Part shown: piece by piece, positions 1 to 9,701 of the stretch
Position numbering within the stretch: position 1 is the first letter of the stretch
Layout: each line of letters opens with the position of its first letter
DNA from: Bosea sp. AS-1
GTDB taxonomy: Bacteria; Pseudomonadota; Alphaproteobacteria; Rhizobiales; Beijerinckiaceae
DNA: 64,000 nucleotides
Assembly (NCBI RefSeq): GCF_002220095.1
Contig: NZ_CP022372.1
Coordinates: 3,568,501 to 3,632,500, forward strand
Reading direction: 5' to 3'
Program-made: the position numbers and the translations under genes
The notes under the pieces: generated by a model
The model's database searches: none
Seen by the model: the letters and a program-made list of their open reading frames with translations, nothing else
Told to the model about the DNA's origin: nothing

Positions 1-1199
1 TCGCGATTGACCGCTTCCGGCGAGCGGCGCTGGACGATACTTTCCAGCGAAATGTCGGCCTCGGCCATGCGGGTCGCGATCGAGGCAGCGGCGCCGGGAC
101 GGTCCGCCACGGCAAGGCGAACATAGTAGCCGCCCTCATGACGCTGCATCGGGGCGCGGGTCGGCTCCTCGAGGCGGCCGATCGGCAGGCCGAAAGGCAG
201 CCCGGCCGTGCCACGGGCGACATCGGCGATATCGGCGACGACGGCCGAAGCGGTAGGGTCGCCGCCGGCACCGGGGCCTACCAGGGTAATCTCGCGCACT
301 GCGTCGGCATCGATGCTGACGGCGTTGAGCACGCCCATCACCTGCGCGATGGCCGAGGATTTCGGCACCATGGTCGGATGGACGCGCTGCTCGATGCCGG
401 TCTTGGTGCGTTCGGCGACGCCGAGCAGCTTGATGCGGTAGCCGAGCTCGTCGGCCATCTTGAGGTCGAGCGGCGTGATCGCCGAAATGCCTTCGACATG
501 AATCGCTTCGGCGTCGATCTTCGTACCGAAGGCGAGGCTGGTCAGGATGGCGAGCTTGTGGGCAGTGTCGAAGCCCTCGACATCGAAGGTCGGATCGGCT
601 TCGGCATAACCGAGGCGCTGTGCGTCCTTCAGGCAAGCCTCGAAGGTCAGCCCCTCCTCCTCCATCCGGGAGAGGATGTAGTTGCACGTGCCGTTGAGGA
701 TGCCGGAGATGCGGCTGACATTGTTCCCGGCCAGCGCCTCGCGCAGCGTCTTCACCACCGGGATGCCGCCGGCCGAGGACGCCTCGAAGGCGAGCGCCGC
801 GCCCCTGCTCTCGGCCAGCTCGGCGAGCGCGACGCCATGGGCCGCGAGCAGGGCCTTGTTGGCCGTGACGACCGGCTTGCCGGCGCGCAGCGCAGCCTCG
901 ACCGCGGCCTTGGCCGGGCCGTCCGAGCCGCCCATCAGCTCGACGAGGCAATCGATCTCATCGGACTTTGCCAGCGCCACCGGATCGTCGAACCAAGCCA
1001 GGCCGCCGAGATCGACGCCGCGGTCGCGCTTGCGGTCGCGCGCCGAAACCGCCGTGACGCGGATCGTTCGGCCGCAACGCGCGGCGAGTGCGTTTTCCTG
1101 CCGTCGCAAGATCCGCAGCACCGAGGCGCCGACCGTGCCGAGACCGGCAATGCCGATACGCAAAGGCTGGGACTGGGTCGAAATGATCGCGCTGGTCAT
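1..1199 (-). CDS. hom: Homoserine dehydrogenase (C-terminal end cut by window edge)
   Basis: NAD(P)-dependent reduction of aspartate semialdehyde to homoserine, the branch step to threonine and methionine, in the cytoplasm. The ATG at 1199 gives an N-terminal Rossmann motif GIAGLGTVGAS near residues 16-26, then the family segments ELMGGSDGPAKAA, NKALLAAHG, SSAGGIPVVK and GILNGTCNYIL, and a C-terminal ACT-like segment (YYVRLAVADRPG) that is still open at base 1. About 399 codons are present and the end lies outside the window. It follows the aminotransferase at 2748-3968 on the same strand, an order common in this bacterial order, but two other genes lie between. Identity is very secure. Confidence 0.96.
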   Translation of the reverse strand, partial: MTSAIISTQSQPLRIGIAGLGTVGASVLRILRRQENALAARCGRTIRVTAVSARDRKRDRGVDLGGLAWFDDPVALAKSDEIDCLVELMGGSDGPAKAAVEAALRAGKPVVTANKALLAAHGVALAELAESRGAALAFEASSAGGIPVVKTLREALAGNNVSRISGILNGTCNYILSRMEEEGLTFEACLKDAQRLGYAEADPTFDVEGFDTAHKLAILTSLAFGTKIDAEAIHVEGISAITPLDLKMADELGYRIKLLGVAERTKTGIEQRVHPTMVPKSSAIAQVMGVLNAVSIDADAVREITLVGPGAGGDPTASAVVADIADVARGTAGLPFGLPIGRLEEPTRAPMQRHEGGYYVRLAVADRPGAAASIATRMAEADISLESIVQRRSPEAVNR

Positions 1200-1277
1200 G
1201 GGCGCGGGGTCGCATGGGGCGCGATGCGTGTCAACGGAGAGCGACGTTCCATAGCGTGTGAAATCGCGCCTCCACGA

Positions 1278-2087
1278 TCAGCGCTCGGCCGAAACGACGA
1301 AGGCGGAAAGAGCTCCTTCGATCGGGCCGGATCCGAAGCGGCGCTCCAGAGCCTCCGCCACGGCCTCGGTCGCGGCCGCGAGGCCAGGTGCCCCCCGCGC
1401 CTCGATCTCGCCGCGGGTCGGCGTGCCCTGGCAGAGGCCGGTCGCGACATCGAGCGCGGTTTGAGCACGGGAGCGTTTCTCGACGCGCTCGATTGCCGGC
1501 AGCGGGAAGCCCCCTGCCATGACATCGAGTTCGATCATCGCGACATCGTGGTAGCCATGCGGCGTGCGCGCAAGGAAACGCGGAGGGTCGGCGGGAAACA
1601 GCTCGGCCAGCACATCCAGCATGACCGCGGTGAAATCATTGCGCTCGACCGTATCCCAGACATTGAACAGAAAGCGCCCGCCCGGCTTCAGGACGCGTCG
1701 CGCCTCGGCATAGCCCTTCGGCTTGTCAGGAAAGAACATCGCCCCGAACTGGCAGGCGACGACGTCGAAGCTCTCGTCCGGGAATGGCAGCTCGAGCGCA
1801 TCGGCGTGCTGGCAGACAACCCTGTCATTGCCAGCGAACCGCGCGGCAGCGAGGTCGAGCATCGCCGGGTTGAGGTCGGTCGCGACGATGCTGACCCCGT
1901 CGAGATGGGTCACCATCGCCCGTGTCAGCGCGCCCGTTCCGGCGGCGATCTCGAGGATGCGCGCGGGCCGGGCTGTCGCGATGCGAGCGGCCAGATCCTC
2001 GGCATAGGGTTGAAAGATCACAGGAACGAGCAACTGCTCGTAGATCTGCGGAACGGGACCGGCGAAAACCTTGTCCGTGGCTTCCAT
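1278..2087 (-). CDS. Class I SAM-dependent methyltransferase
   Basis: A 269-residue soluble methyltransferase. Motif I is ILEIAAGTGALTRAM, followed by an acidic strand end (VATDLNPAML) and the motif HADALELPFPDESFDVVACQFG with RRVLKPGGRFLF, the usual Methyltransf_11/25 layout. The substrate cannot be told from sequence; the UbiE/small-molecule type is most likely because there is no RNA-binding domain. The ATG at 2087 is chosen over an upstream TTG at 2117 because an AGGTG ribosome site lies just before it. It sits between hom and a small hypothetical gene on the same strand. Confidence 0.85.
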   Translation of the reverse strand: MEATDKVFAGPVPQIYEQLLVPVIFQPYAEDLAARIATARPARILEIAAGTGALTRAMVTHLDGVSIVATDLNPAMLDLAAARFAGNDRVVCQHADALELPFPDESFDVVACQFGAMFFPDKPKGYAEARRVLKPGGRFLFNVWDTVERNDFTAVMLDVLAELFPADPPRFLARTPHGYHDVAMIELDVMAGGFPLPAIERVEKRSRAQTALDVATGLCQGTPTRGEIEARGAPGLAAATEAVAEALERRFGSGPIEGALSAFVVSAER

Positions 2088-2179
2088 GGCAGCACCTGTT
2101 GCAGCAGCCCCCGACAAGCTACTCCAATGGCTAACCTAACGGAATTGCCTTGTTCAGATCTGCAGTCGCGGTGCCTGCC

Positions 2180-2614
2180 TCAGCCGAAGTGGCAGACGAC
2201 CTCGGCGGCGACGCGCTTGACCTTGCCCTCCTCGAAGGACAGGTAAACCCGCAGCAGGTTGCTGACGAAGGCGGTCGACTTGATCGTGTGCATCGCTTCG
2301 AGCGTCTGGCCTTCCGAGACGGTGCTGTTCTCGACATCGGGCTTCCAGAACCACGGCTTCGGCGGATCGATCGTTGCGTCGGCGAGGATGCGCTCGGCCT
2401 CCGCCCGCTCGGTGCCCAGCGGAATCCGCCGCGAGACGACGTCGGTCACGTCGCGGGCGCATTCGCGGGCATTGCCCGACGATGCCAGCACATCCCGAAC
2501 CAGCTCGGAATTGGTGTCGGTGATGCGCCCCTTGGAATAGTCGTAGGTCGCCACGAGGCAGACCACCGCGAAGACGGCGAAGCCGATGCCGAGCAGGCGG
2601 CCTTTTCGTTGCAT
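2180..2614 (-). CDS. Hypothetical protein with N-terminal membrane anchor
   Basis: A 144-residue protein that I do not recognise. The N-terminus MQRKGRLLG is followed by a hydrophobic segment (IGFAVFAVVCLVATYDYS, about residues 10-27), either an uncleaved signal anchor or a signal peptide. The rest is a soluble domain of about 110 residues with two conserved-looking cysteines, and it would face the periplasm. An in-frame start 99 bases upstream exists but adds a Pro/Arg-rich tail that looks non-coding, so the ATG at 2614 is preferred. GC-rich third positions agree with coding. Confidence 0.65.
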   Translation of the reverse strand: MQRKGRLLGIGFAVFAVVCLVATYDYSKGRITDTNSELVRDVLASSGNARECARDVTDVVSRRIPLGTERAEAERILADATIDPPKPWFWKPDVENSTVSEGQTLEAMHTIKSTAFVSNLLRVYLSFEEGKVKRVAAEVVCHFG

Positions 2615-2747
2615 GGAAGCGACCCCCGGACGCGATGCGGAATCTCCTTCCCGCACCCGTCCGGGTTCCCATGTTTTTGACGGCGGGTCCAGCCCCGCCG
2701 CGCCGATCGTCACTGCCGAGTCCCAAAGCGACGATGGCTGTGGCGCC

Positions 2748-3968
2748 CTACCCCGCCTTCGGCATCTGGATCACGTTATGCAGCGTCGTGTCGGCGCTCT
2801 TCAGGAAGCGGCCGATATTGCGCGCCGCCTGACGGATGCGCTGCTCGTTCTCGACGATGGCGATGCGGACATAATCGTCGCCATGCTCGCCGAAGCCGAT
2901 GCCCGGCGCCACCGCAACCTCGGCCTTCTCGATCAGCAGCTTCGAGAACTCCAGCGAGCCGAGATGGCGGAACTTCTCCGGGATCGGCACCCAGGCGAAC
3001 ATCGAGGCCTCCGGCGCCGGGAACTCCCAGCCGGCCTTGCCGAAGCTTTCGACCAGCGCGTCGCGGCGCTTGCGATAGGTCTCGCGCATCTCGCGGATGC
3101 AATCCTCGGGACCGTTGAGCGCGGCGGCCGCCGCGACCTGGATCGGCGTATAGGCACCGTAGTCGAGATAGGACTTCACGCGCGCCAGCGCCGCGAGCAG
3201 GCGCTCGTTGCCGACCGCGAAGCCCATGCGCCAGCCGGCCATCGAGAAGGTCTTCGACATCGAGGTGAATTCGACCGCGACATCGATCGCGCCCGGTACC
3301 TGCAGCATCGAGGGCGGCGGGTTGTTCTCGTCGAAATAGACTTCGGCATAGGCGAGGTCCGAGAGCAGGATGAGCTCGTGCTTCTTCGCGAAGGCGACGA
3401 GGTCGCGGTAGAAATCGAGCGTGGCGACATAAGCCGTCGGGTTCGCTGGATAGCAGGTGACGAGCGCGATTGGCTTCGGCACCGAATGCATCACCGCCCG
3501 CTCCAGCGCCGGGAACATCGCCGGGGTCGGCTCCGCCGGAACGGAACGGATCACACCGCCCGCCATCAGGAAGCCGAAGGCGTGGATCGGATAGCTCGGA
3601 TTGGGCACCAGCACGACGTCGCCCGGGCCGGTGATGGCCTGCGCCATGTTGGCGAAGCCCTCCTTCGAGCCAAGCGTGGCGACGACCTGGGTCTCCGGGT
3701 TGAGCTTCACGTCGAAGCGACGCTGATAATAGTTCGCCTGGGCGCGGCGCAGGCCAACGATACCCTTGGAGGCGGAGTAGCGGTCGGTGCGCGGCTTGCC
3801 GGCGGTCTCGACAAGCTTCTCGATGACGTGCTTCGGCGCTGGAAGGTCGGGATTGCCCATGCCGAGGTCGATGATGTCCACGCCCTTGGCGCGCTCGGCT
3901 GCCTTGATCTTGTTGACCTGTTCGAAAACATAGGGCGGCAGGCGCTTGATGCGGTGAAAATCGGTCAT
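2748..3968 (-). CDS. Class I/II aminotransferase (LL-DAP aminotransferase/AlaC-like)
   Basis: A PLP-dependent fold-type I aminotransferase of 406 residues. The cofactor lysine is in SMSKTFSMAGWRMGF (about K239 from this start); NPSYP, CYPANPTA and SDLAYAEVYFD are the other family signatures. The ATG at 3968 is chosen over an upstream TTG because a GGGA ribosome site fits it. Related alphaproteobacterial proteins are usually named LL-diaminopimelate or alanine/aspartate aminotransferase; exact substrate is not provable here. The location just upstream of hom suggests amino-acid metabolism of the aspartate family. Confidence 0.88.
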   Translation of the reverse strand: MTDFHRIKRLPPYVFEQVNKIKAAERAKGVDIIDLGMGNPDLPAPKHVIEKLVETAGKPRTDRYSASKGIVGLRRAQANYYQRRFDVKLNPETQVVATLGSKEGFANMAQAITGPGDVVLVPNPSYPIHAFGFLMAGGVIRSVPAEPTPAMFPALERAVMHSVPKPIALVTCYPANPTAYVATLDFYRDLVAFAKKHELILLSDLAYAEVYFDENNPPPSMLQVPGAIDVAVEFTSMSKTFSMAGWRMGFAVGNERLLAALARVKSYLDYGAYTPIQVAAAAALNGPEDCIREMRETYRKRRDALVESFGKAGWEFPAPEASMFAWVPIPEKFRHLGSLEFSKLLIEKAEVAVAPGIGFGEHGDDYVRIAIVENEQRIRQAARNIGRFLKSADTTLHNVIQMPKAG

Positions 3969-4153
3969 TTCGAACAAATCCCAAGGCCGCCAGGGATAGC
4001 GGCATGTTTGCGCGTGGTCACTTCCTTGCGCCGAAGCTGCTTAGCACCGCATCTTTGTTCAGGACAGGGCCGAAAACGCAAGAAATTGCGACATGCGGCT
4101 TATCGGCGACAGACGCCGGCGGCCGCTGGCCGCGTCGGATCGACGAGAGCGGG

Positions 4154-4612
4154 TCAGTTCGTCGGCGGAATCTGCGCGGGCTTGGGCGGCGTCGTCGATG
4201 CGCCGAGCGCCTTGGCCGTGTCGGCGGCCGCCTGGTTGGACTTCTGCTGGGCATCGAGCCGGCTCTCGATCCCCTTGAAGTCCGAGCGCGGCTTGCACGC
4301 CGCGTTGGGGTCGACGATCGGCTTGGGCGCGGCGAAATGGGCGGACTGACCGCTCGGCGTGTAGGCCGGCGGCGGATTCGGGCCCGCGCAGAGCTGCGCC
4401 ACCGGGATCGTGGTACCAACCGGGATGTACGCCATGTCGGCCGGCCGAGTCGCGCGCACGAACCCTTTCGACTCCTGTGGCGTCGTCGCCATGCCGATGG
4501 CCTGGGCCGGTCCCTTCAGGCCCTCCTCTCCCGCACAGCCCGCCAGCGCAATGCCGGTCAACAGCACCGCCGACAGGAGAAGCGGCATTTTCGCGGTGAG
4601 ATCGGTCGGCAT
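4154..4612 (-). CDS. Small lipoprotein of unknown function
   Basis: A 152-residue predicted lipoprotein. A lysine-containing N-terminus and hydrophobic stretch (PLLLSAVLLTGIALAGC) end in the lipobox LAGC at about residues 23-26, so Cys26 should be lipidated. The mature part is Pro/Ala-rich and low-complexity, with two further cysteines (QLCAG and AACKP) that could form a disulphide. No domain is recognised. It is divergent from the PHA synthase gene and may share its promoter region. Confidence 0.7.
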   Translation of the reverse strand: MPTDLTAKMPLLLSAVLLTGIALAGCAGEEGLKGPAQAIGMATTPQESKGFVRATRPADMAYIPVGTTIPVAQLCAGPNPPPAYTPSGQSAHFAAPKPIVDPNAACKPRSDFKGIESRLDAQQKSNQAAADTAKALGASTTPPKPAQIPPTN

Positions 4613-4725
4613 GAGGACTTCCGGCTGTTCGACGAATTTTCTTGGTAAAGCACAGCAGCTGCGTCCTTAATAGGACCAAAATGGGGAGCGATGCGCTAAC
4701 CTCAAACAATAAGGGGATCCGACTC

Positions 4726-6549
4726 ATGGGCCGGCAGGGTGACGACCGATCGAAGGAAGCTGCGGGGGCCCCGAAAGCGGCGACCCCGGATTTCGATCAG
4801 TTCGCCCAGAACATGGGCCGGCTCTTCGAGGAGTACGGCAAGGTCACGGCGGCCTATCTGAAGCCGATCGAGCGCGGGCAGGCCAAGACCGGCCAGGCCG
4901 ACGAGGCCAGCGACATGGTCAAGACACTCGGCCGGGTGGCCGAGCGCTGGACCAAGGACCCGGGCAAGATCATCGAAGCCCAGGCTTCGCTCACCGGCGA
5001 ATTCTTCAATCTGTGGAGCGCCTCGCTGAAGCGCGCCAGCGGCGAGGAGGTCGCACCCATCGCCGAGCCCGACAAGCGCGATTCCCGCTTCAAGGACCCG
5101 GACTGGTCGAATCATCCGACCTTCGACTTCATCAAGCAGGCCTATCTGATCGGCTCGCGCTGGGCCGAGACCATGGTCGAGAAGGCCGACAACCTCGACC
5201 CGCATACCCGCGAGAAGGCGCGCTTCTACATCAAGCAGATCGCGAGCGCGCTCTCGCCGACCAATTTCATCGCGACCAACCCGGAGCTGCTGCGCGAGAC
5301 CCTGCAGCAGAACGGCGACAATCTGGTGCGCGGCATGAAGATGTTCGCCGAGGATGTCGAAGCCGGAGGCGGCGAGCTCAAGATCCGCCAGTCGGATGCC
5401 GGCTCCTTCGAGGTCGGCGTCAACATAGCGACCACGCCGGGCAAGGTGATCTTCCGCGACGACGTAATGGAGCTGATCCAGTACGCGCCGACGACGCCGC
5501 AGGTACTGAAGCGGCCGCTGCTGATCGTGCCGCCTTGGATCAACAAGTTCTATATCCTCGACCTCAACCCGGAGAAGAGCTTCATCCGCTGGTGCGTCGA
5601 GCAGGGGCTGACCGTGTTCTGCATCTCCTGGGTCAACCCGGATGCTCGCCATGCCGGCAAGGATTTCGAGAGCTATATGCGCGAGGGCATCTTCGCGGCG
5701 CTCGATACGATCGAGGAGGCGACCGGCGAAAAGAAGGTCTCGGCCATCGGCTATTGCGTCGGCGGGACGCTGCTCGGCGTGACGCTGGCCTATATGGCCG
5801 CCATCGCCGACAAGCGGATCGAGAGCGCGACCTTCTTCACCACGCAGGTCGATTTCTCCAAGGCCGGCGAGCTCTCGGTCTTCGTCGACGAAGAGCAGAT
5901 CCGCGCGATCGAGGAACAGATGGCGCGAACCGGTTATCTCGACGGCTCGCGCATGGCAGGCGCCTTCAACATGCTGAGGCCGAACGACCTGATCTGGTCC
6001 TACGCCGTCAACAACTACCTCAAGGGCAAGGCCCCTGCCCCCTTCGATCTGCTCTACTGGAACTCGGATTCGACGCGGATGCCGGCGGCGAACCATTCCT
6101 TCTATCTGCGCAATTGCTACCTCGACAACACGCTCTCCAGAGGCGAGATGCACATCGCCGGCAAGAGACTCGACCTCAAGGCGGTGAAGATCCCGATCTA
6201 CAATCTCGCGACGCGCGAGGACCACATCGCCCCTGCCCCCTCCGTCTTCATCGGCTCGCAATGCTTCGGCGGCCCGGTGGAGCACGTGGTCGCGGGCTCG
6301 GGCCATATCGCGGGCGTGGTCAATCCGCCCGCCAAGGTGAAGTACCAGTATTGGACGGGCGGGCCGGCGAAGGGCTCCTTCGACACCTGGATGGCCAAGG
6401 CGCAGGAGCATCCGGGTTCCTGGTGGCCGCACTGGTTCTCCTGGCTGGAGGCCCAGGCCCCGAAGAAAGTCGCGGCCCGCGAGCCCGGGGGCGGCAAGCT
6501 CGAAGCTTTGGCGGATGCGCCGGGCACCTATGTGAAGGTAAAGGTCTAA
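4726..6549 (+). CDS. phaC: Class I poly(3-hydroxyalkanoate) synthase
   Basis: Polymerises (R)-3-hydroxyacyl-CoA into storage polyester on granules. The 607-residue protein has the PhaC N-terminal domain, then an alpha/beta hydrolase core with the lipase-like box GYCVGG (catalytic Cys about residue 344), the hallmark [12 protein letters not shown], and late Asp/His candidates in REDHIAP and GSGHIAG. Length fits class I enzymes (about 600). The start is set by an AAGGGG site nine bases before the ATG at 4726; earlier in-frame ATGs (4642, 4681) lack such a site. No phaE or phaR subunit is adjacent, as expected for class I. Confidence 0.96.
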   Translation: MGRQGDDRSKEAAGAPKAATPDFDQFAQNMGRLFEEYGKVTAAYLKPIERGQAKTGQADEASDMVKTLGRVAERWTKDPGKIIEAQASLTGEFFNLWSASLKRASGEEVAPIAEPDKRDSRFKDPDWSNHPTFDFIKQAYLIGSRWAETMVEKADNLDPHTREKARFYIKQIASALSPTNFIATNPELLRETLQQNGDNLVRGMKMFAEDVEAGGGELKIRQSDAGSFEVGVNIATTPGKVIFRDDVMELIQYAPTTPQVLKRPLLIVPPWINKFYILDLNPEKSFIRWCVEQGLTVFCISWVNPDARHAGKDFESYMREGIFAALDTIEEATGEKKVSAIGYCVGGTLLGVTLAYMAAIADKRIESATFFTTQVDFSKAGELSVFVDEEQIRAIEEQMARTGYLDGSRMAGAFNMLRPNDLIWSYAVNNYLKGKAPAPFDLLYWNSDSTRMPAANHSFYLRNCYLDNTLSRGEMHIAGKRLDLKAVKIPIYNLATREDHIAPAPSVFIGSQCFGGPVEHVVAGSGHIAGVVNPPAKVKYQYWTGGPAKGSFDTWMAKAQEHPGSWWPHWFSWLEAQAPKKVAAREPGGGKLEALADAPGTYVKVKV

Positions 6550-6670
6550 CCGCTTCCTCACCTCCTGCCGCGACGCGCGCTCCTGCGGCCATGTCTGCCG
6601 GTGCGCCGAAGGCTACTTTCCGTGCGGCGGCGACTCCGGCTAGAGAGCGGCCTTTTGCGAGGCCGTGTCG

Positions 6671-6910
6671 ATGAAAGCTTTGAGAATTCTCCTGATCGTC
6701 GTGATCGCCGCGGTGGCAACGGTGGGCTGGCGTTGGTTCCAGTATGTCAGCAACACCCAGAGCCCCTATGACGAGGTCGGTATCGAGCTGAACAGCCGGA
6801 TGCCGGGCCCCATCAACAAATGGGGCTGCGACAAGCTGCATGCGAACTTCGGCAACGTGCTTCCGCCCTATGGCTGCCAGGCCGGAAGCGACGGGCGCCA
6901 GTGGCGCTGA
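6671..6910 (+). CDS. Small membrane-anchored hypothetical protein
   Basis: A 79-residue protein with an N-terminal hydrophobic helix (ALRILLIVVIAAVATVGW) followed by about 55 polar residues carrying two cysteines (WGCDK and YGCQAG), so probably exported or anchored facing the periplasm. The ATG at 6671 has a GAGG site about nine bases upstream; a GTG two codons earlier is possible. It lies 121 bases after phaC and ends at a strong bidirectional terminator. Function unknown. Confidence 0.65.
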   Translation: MKALRILLIVVIAAVATVGWRWFQYVSNTQSPYDEVGIELNSRMPGPINKWGCDKLHANFGNVLPPYGCQAGSDGRQWR

Positions 6911-6953
6911 GGCTGGGCCGCCCGAAACCGGCCCTGTCATTGTAGTCGCAAAC

Positions 6954-6980
6954 AAAAAGCCGGCCCAAAGGCCGGCTTTT
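6954..6980. terminator. Bidirectional rho-independent terminator
   Basis: GCCGGCC / GGCCGGC arms with a short CAAA-type loop, flanked by A5 on the left and T4 on the right. It lies between two converging genes, the small membrane protein and the FadL porin, and can serve both. Confidence 0.85.
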
Positions 6981-7002
6981 CTCAGGTTCTGATTACCGCC
7001 GC

Positions 7003-8331
7003 TCAGTACTTGCGGACGACCGGGTGGACCGGAATGGTCTGGGCCGGATCGTCCCAGCGGTAGGTCAGGCCGGCCGACACCACATGGACATAGGGCTTCG
7101 CCTCGGCGGTGTAGAACACGGCGCCCTGTTGCGGATGCGCGCCGTTGTAGTTCACCTTGGCCTTCTTCACGTCGATATAGGTGTAGCCGAGATCGAGCTT
7201 GATCTTGTCGGTGAGCTGATAGCTCGCACCGGCAGAGAGCCAGAGACGGTCGTTATCGGAGATGTAGATCGTCCGGTTGCGATCGTTCACGGCCGACAGT
7301 TCGTAGCCGACACCGGCGCGCAGGGTGAGCGCGTTGCTGTACTTGTATTCGGCGCCGAGCGAGAAATACCAAGCGTCGTCATACTGGAAATTCAGGCTGC
7401 TGACCGGCCTGCCGCCGAGACGGCTGACGATCGGAATATTGCGGAAACGGCTCCAGTTCGTCCATTCCACGCCCGCATGGACCTGCCACTGGTCGTTGAT
7501 GACCTGCGAGATGCCGAAGACCACCGAATCCGGCAGGTTGAGGTTGGCCTTGACCGGAAGCGCCGGAGGGGCGCCCGGGGCACCACGCAGCTTGCCTTCC
7601 AGCGTCTGGCGGATCTCCGAGCGATAGGCCAGGCCGATATTGGTGCCCTGGAACGGCGTCAGCGTGAAGCCGAAACGATAGCCGAAGTCGACGGTGTCAC
7701 CTTCGAGGATGACCGGTGCCGCCGACGGACCGATGCCGTTCGCCTGCTTGAGGCTGGCGTCGAAATACTGAATTTGCAGCGCGGCACCGATCGAGAGCCA
7801 GTCATTCACCTTGTAGCCGATGGTCGGCGAGACGTTGACGGTCGTCACCTTTGCGGAGCGGCCGTAGATCTGGGCGGCGTGCACCTGGTTGTCGGCCTTG
7901 GAGCGCAGGCCGTAAGGGGCGCCGGTCGTCATGCCGATCCAGAAGCGATCCGTCAGCTGCCAGGCCGAGTAGGACGCGGGAATGAAACCGCCATCGCCAC
8001 CGAGATTGCCGGTGCCGTTCTGAATCGGGCTCGCCGGACCGAACGGCGAGCCGAGCCGCGTGGTCGAGGTCGGCTGATAGTCACCGTTGGCGTTGAGATA
8101 GGTGAAGTTCCAGTTGCTGGTCCGACCGGGGAACATGGTGATGGTCGCCGGGTTCCAGGCCATCGAGCCCATGCCGATGCCGCCAGCGGCCGCACCGGCA
8201 TAAGCCATGCCGAGACCTTCGGCGCTCTGGCCGCTGCGGACGGCGAAAGAACTGGCGGAAGCCGCGCCCGCCGCCATGAGGGCAGCCAGAGAAACCGAAG
8301 CGGCAGCGACGCTGCGAACGAGGCCCTTCAT
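7003..8331 (-). CDS. FadL/TodX-family outer membrane transport protein
   Basis: An outer-membrane beta-barrel for uptake of long-chain fatty acids or other hydrophobic molecules. The ATG at 8331 gives a clean signal peptide (MKGLVRSVAAASVSLAALMA, cleavage near ASASS-FA), then the FadL N-terminal hatch signature (GQSAEGLGMAYAGAAAGGI...AWNPATITMFPG). Repeated amphipathic aromatic beta strands follow and the protein ends in a strand finishing VVRKY. It is 442 residues, the normal size. An alternative ATG lies nine bases upstream. The gene stands alone between a terminator and a long upstream gap. Substrate unknown; fatty acids would fit the nearby PHA metabolism. Confidence 0.9.
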   Translation of the reverse strand: MKGLVRSVAAASVSLAALMAAGAASASSFAVRSGQSAEGLGMAYAGAAAGGIGMGSMAWNPATITMFPGRTSNWNFTYLNANGDYQPTSTTRLGSPFGPASPIQNGTGNLGGDGGFIPASYSAWQLTDRFWIGMTTGAPYGLRSKADNQVHAAQIYGRSAKVTTVNVSPTIGYKVNDWLSIGAALQIQYFDASLKQANGIGPSAAPVILEGDTVDFGYRFGFTLTPFQGTNIGLAYRSEIRQTLEGKLRGAPGAPPALPVKANLNLPDSVVFGISQVINDQWQVHAGVEWTNWSRFRNIPIVSRLGGRPVSSLNFQYDDAWYFSLGAEYKYSNALTLRAGVGYELSAVNDRNRTIYISDNDRLWLSAGASYQLTDKIKLDLGYTYIDVKKAKVNYNGAHPQQGAVFYTAEAKPYVHVVSAGLTYRWDDPAQTIPVHPVVRKY

Positions 8332-8758
8332 CGAGTCCATCCCGTTTGTCGTTGTTCGAGGCATGAGCGCCTCGCTCGATTCGGAGCATGACCTGAGCCG
8401 ATTTCGGCCGCAATCCCGCCCTACACGCCTAAAATCTGCCGTATCGGGCTCGCATTCAGCGACGCAGCCAGCAAAAACCGCTCAAAACGCCTCATTTTGA
8501 AGGCGGCTCATCGTGTTCGATTCAAAAAAGATCGTTCACATACGAACTATTGCCGACTTTTGAGGGTTTCAGCCTGACCATACGGCATTTATACGTCTTC
8601 CTGCCGATCTATCGCTTTGCCTGACCGCGTTGCATTCCGGCAACAATTTCCCGGCCCCGGGTGACGCGGGCTCGCCATGCATGCCGACAGGCTTGTCATT
8701 GCGGGGCACATCCGGTCAGATCACGCGCCATTTATATCGTTTGAAATGAGGTAACGCC
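8332..8758. other. Intergenic region with divergent promoters and nested inverted repeats
   Basis: A 427-base gap between the divergent FadL and FAH-family genes. No convincing ORF is seen. It is less GC-rich than its surroundings. Two overlapping inverted repeats lie at 8482-8505: TCAAAA-N7-TTTTGA and CGCCT-N8-AGGCG. They could be an operator for either gene. No clear sigma-70 promoter was identified by eye. Confidence 0.4.
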
Positions 8759-9607
8759 TTGAAACTCCTCCGCTATGGTGCGCCCGGCCAGGAAAAGCCG
8801 GGTCTTCTCGATGCAAAGGGCGGGTTGCGCGACCTGTCCGGCGTCATTCCGGACCTCGCCGGCAAGGCCTTGACCTCCGCCTCGCTCGCCAAGATCAAGG
8901 CGCTCTCGCCGGAATCGCTGCCGCTCGTCTCGGGCTCGCCGCGGATCGGCGCCTGCGTCGGCGATGTGCACAACTTCATCGCCGTCGGCTTGAACTTCGC
9001 CGACCATGCGGCCGAGACCGGTGCCGAGATCCCGAAGGAGCCGATCCTCTTCAACAAGGCGCCGAACTGCATCGTCGGCCCCTATGATGACGTGATCATC
9101 CCGAAGGGCTCCAAGAAGACCGACTGGGAGGTCGAGCTGGCGATCGTGATCGGCGACGGCGGCTCCTACATTCCCGAAGACAAGGCGATGGCCGCCATCG
9201 CCGGCTTCTGCGTCTGCAACGACGTCTCCGAGCGCGAGTTCCAGACGGAGCGGGGCGGCCAGTGGGCCAAAGGCAAGGGCTGCCCGACTTTCGGCCCGCT
9301 CGGCCCCTGGCTGGTGACGCCCGACGAGGTCAAGGATGTCCAGAACCTCGCCATGTGGCTCGAGGTCGACGGCGAGCGCGTCCAGAACGGCTCGTCGAAG
9401 ACCATGATCTTCGGCTGCGCCTATCTGGTGCACTACATCAGCCAGTTCATGCGGCTCGATCCGGGCGATGTCATCACCACCGGCACGCCTCCGGGCGTCG
9501 GCCTTGGCTTCAAGCCGCCGCGCTTCCTGAAGGGCGGTGAGGTCGTGACCCTCGGCATCGAAGGCCTCGGCGACCAGAAACAGAACTTCGTCGCCTACAA
9601 GGGCTGA
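8759..9607 (+). CDS. Fumarylacetoacetate hydrolase (FAH) family protein
   Basis: A 282-residue FAH-fold enzyme, the superfamily of 2-hydroxyhepta-2,4-diene-1,7-dioate isomerase, ureidoglycolate lyase and acylpyruvate hydrolase. Signatures: NFADHAAETGAEIP, PILFNKAPNCIVGP, DWEVELAIVIG (metal-binding acidic residues), NDVSEREFQ and TGTPPGVGLG near the C-terminus. The start is a TTG at 8759: a GAGGT site precedes it by seven bases, the product begins MKLLRYG as homologues do, and the upstream ATG runs into a stop after one codon. The exact substrate is not assignable. It ends at a strong terminator. Confidence 0.88.
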   Translation: MKLLRYGAPGQEKPGLLDAKGGLRDLSGVIPDLAGKALTSASLAKIKALSPESLPLVSGSPRIGACVGDVHNFIAVGLNFADHAAETGAEIPKEPILFNKAPNCIVGPYDDVIIPKGSKKTDWEVELAIVIGDGGSYIPEDKAMAAIAGFCVCNDVSEREFQTERGGQWAKGKGCPTFGPLGPWLVTPDEVKDVQNLAMWLEVDGERVQNGSSKTMIFGCAYLVHYISQFMRLDPGDVITTGTPPGVGLGFKPPRFLKGGEVVTLGIEGLGDQKQNFVAYKG

Positions 9608-9630
9608 GCATCTTCGCTCGACGAAAATGG

Positions 9631-9656
9631 AAAGGGCCGCGCAAGCGGCCCTTTTT
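9631..9656 (+). terminator. Rho-independent terminator of the FAH-family gene
   Basis: Ten-base arms AAAGGGCCGC / GCGGCCCTTT around a GCAA loop, followed by a T run, 23 bases after the stop codon. The A-rich left side may also terminate argC transcription from the other strand. Confidence 0.88.
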
Positions 9657-9701
9657 CTTCTTGATCCAGATCGAGGCGAGGAGCCGCTCCGCCCCTGCCC
9701 C

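Noticed and set aside
138..2246. A 702-codon open frame on the plus strand opposite hom and the methyltransferase
   Set aside because: It is the antisense shadow of well-recognised minus-strand genes; its product is Arg/Gly/His/Asp-rich with no domain. Many long antisense frames like this occur in such GC-rich DNA.
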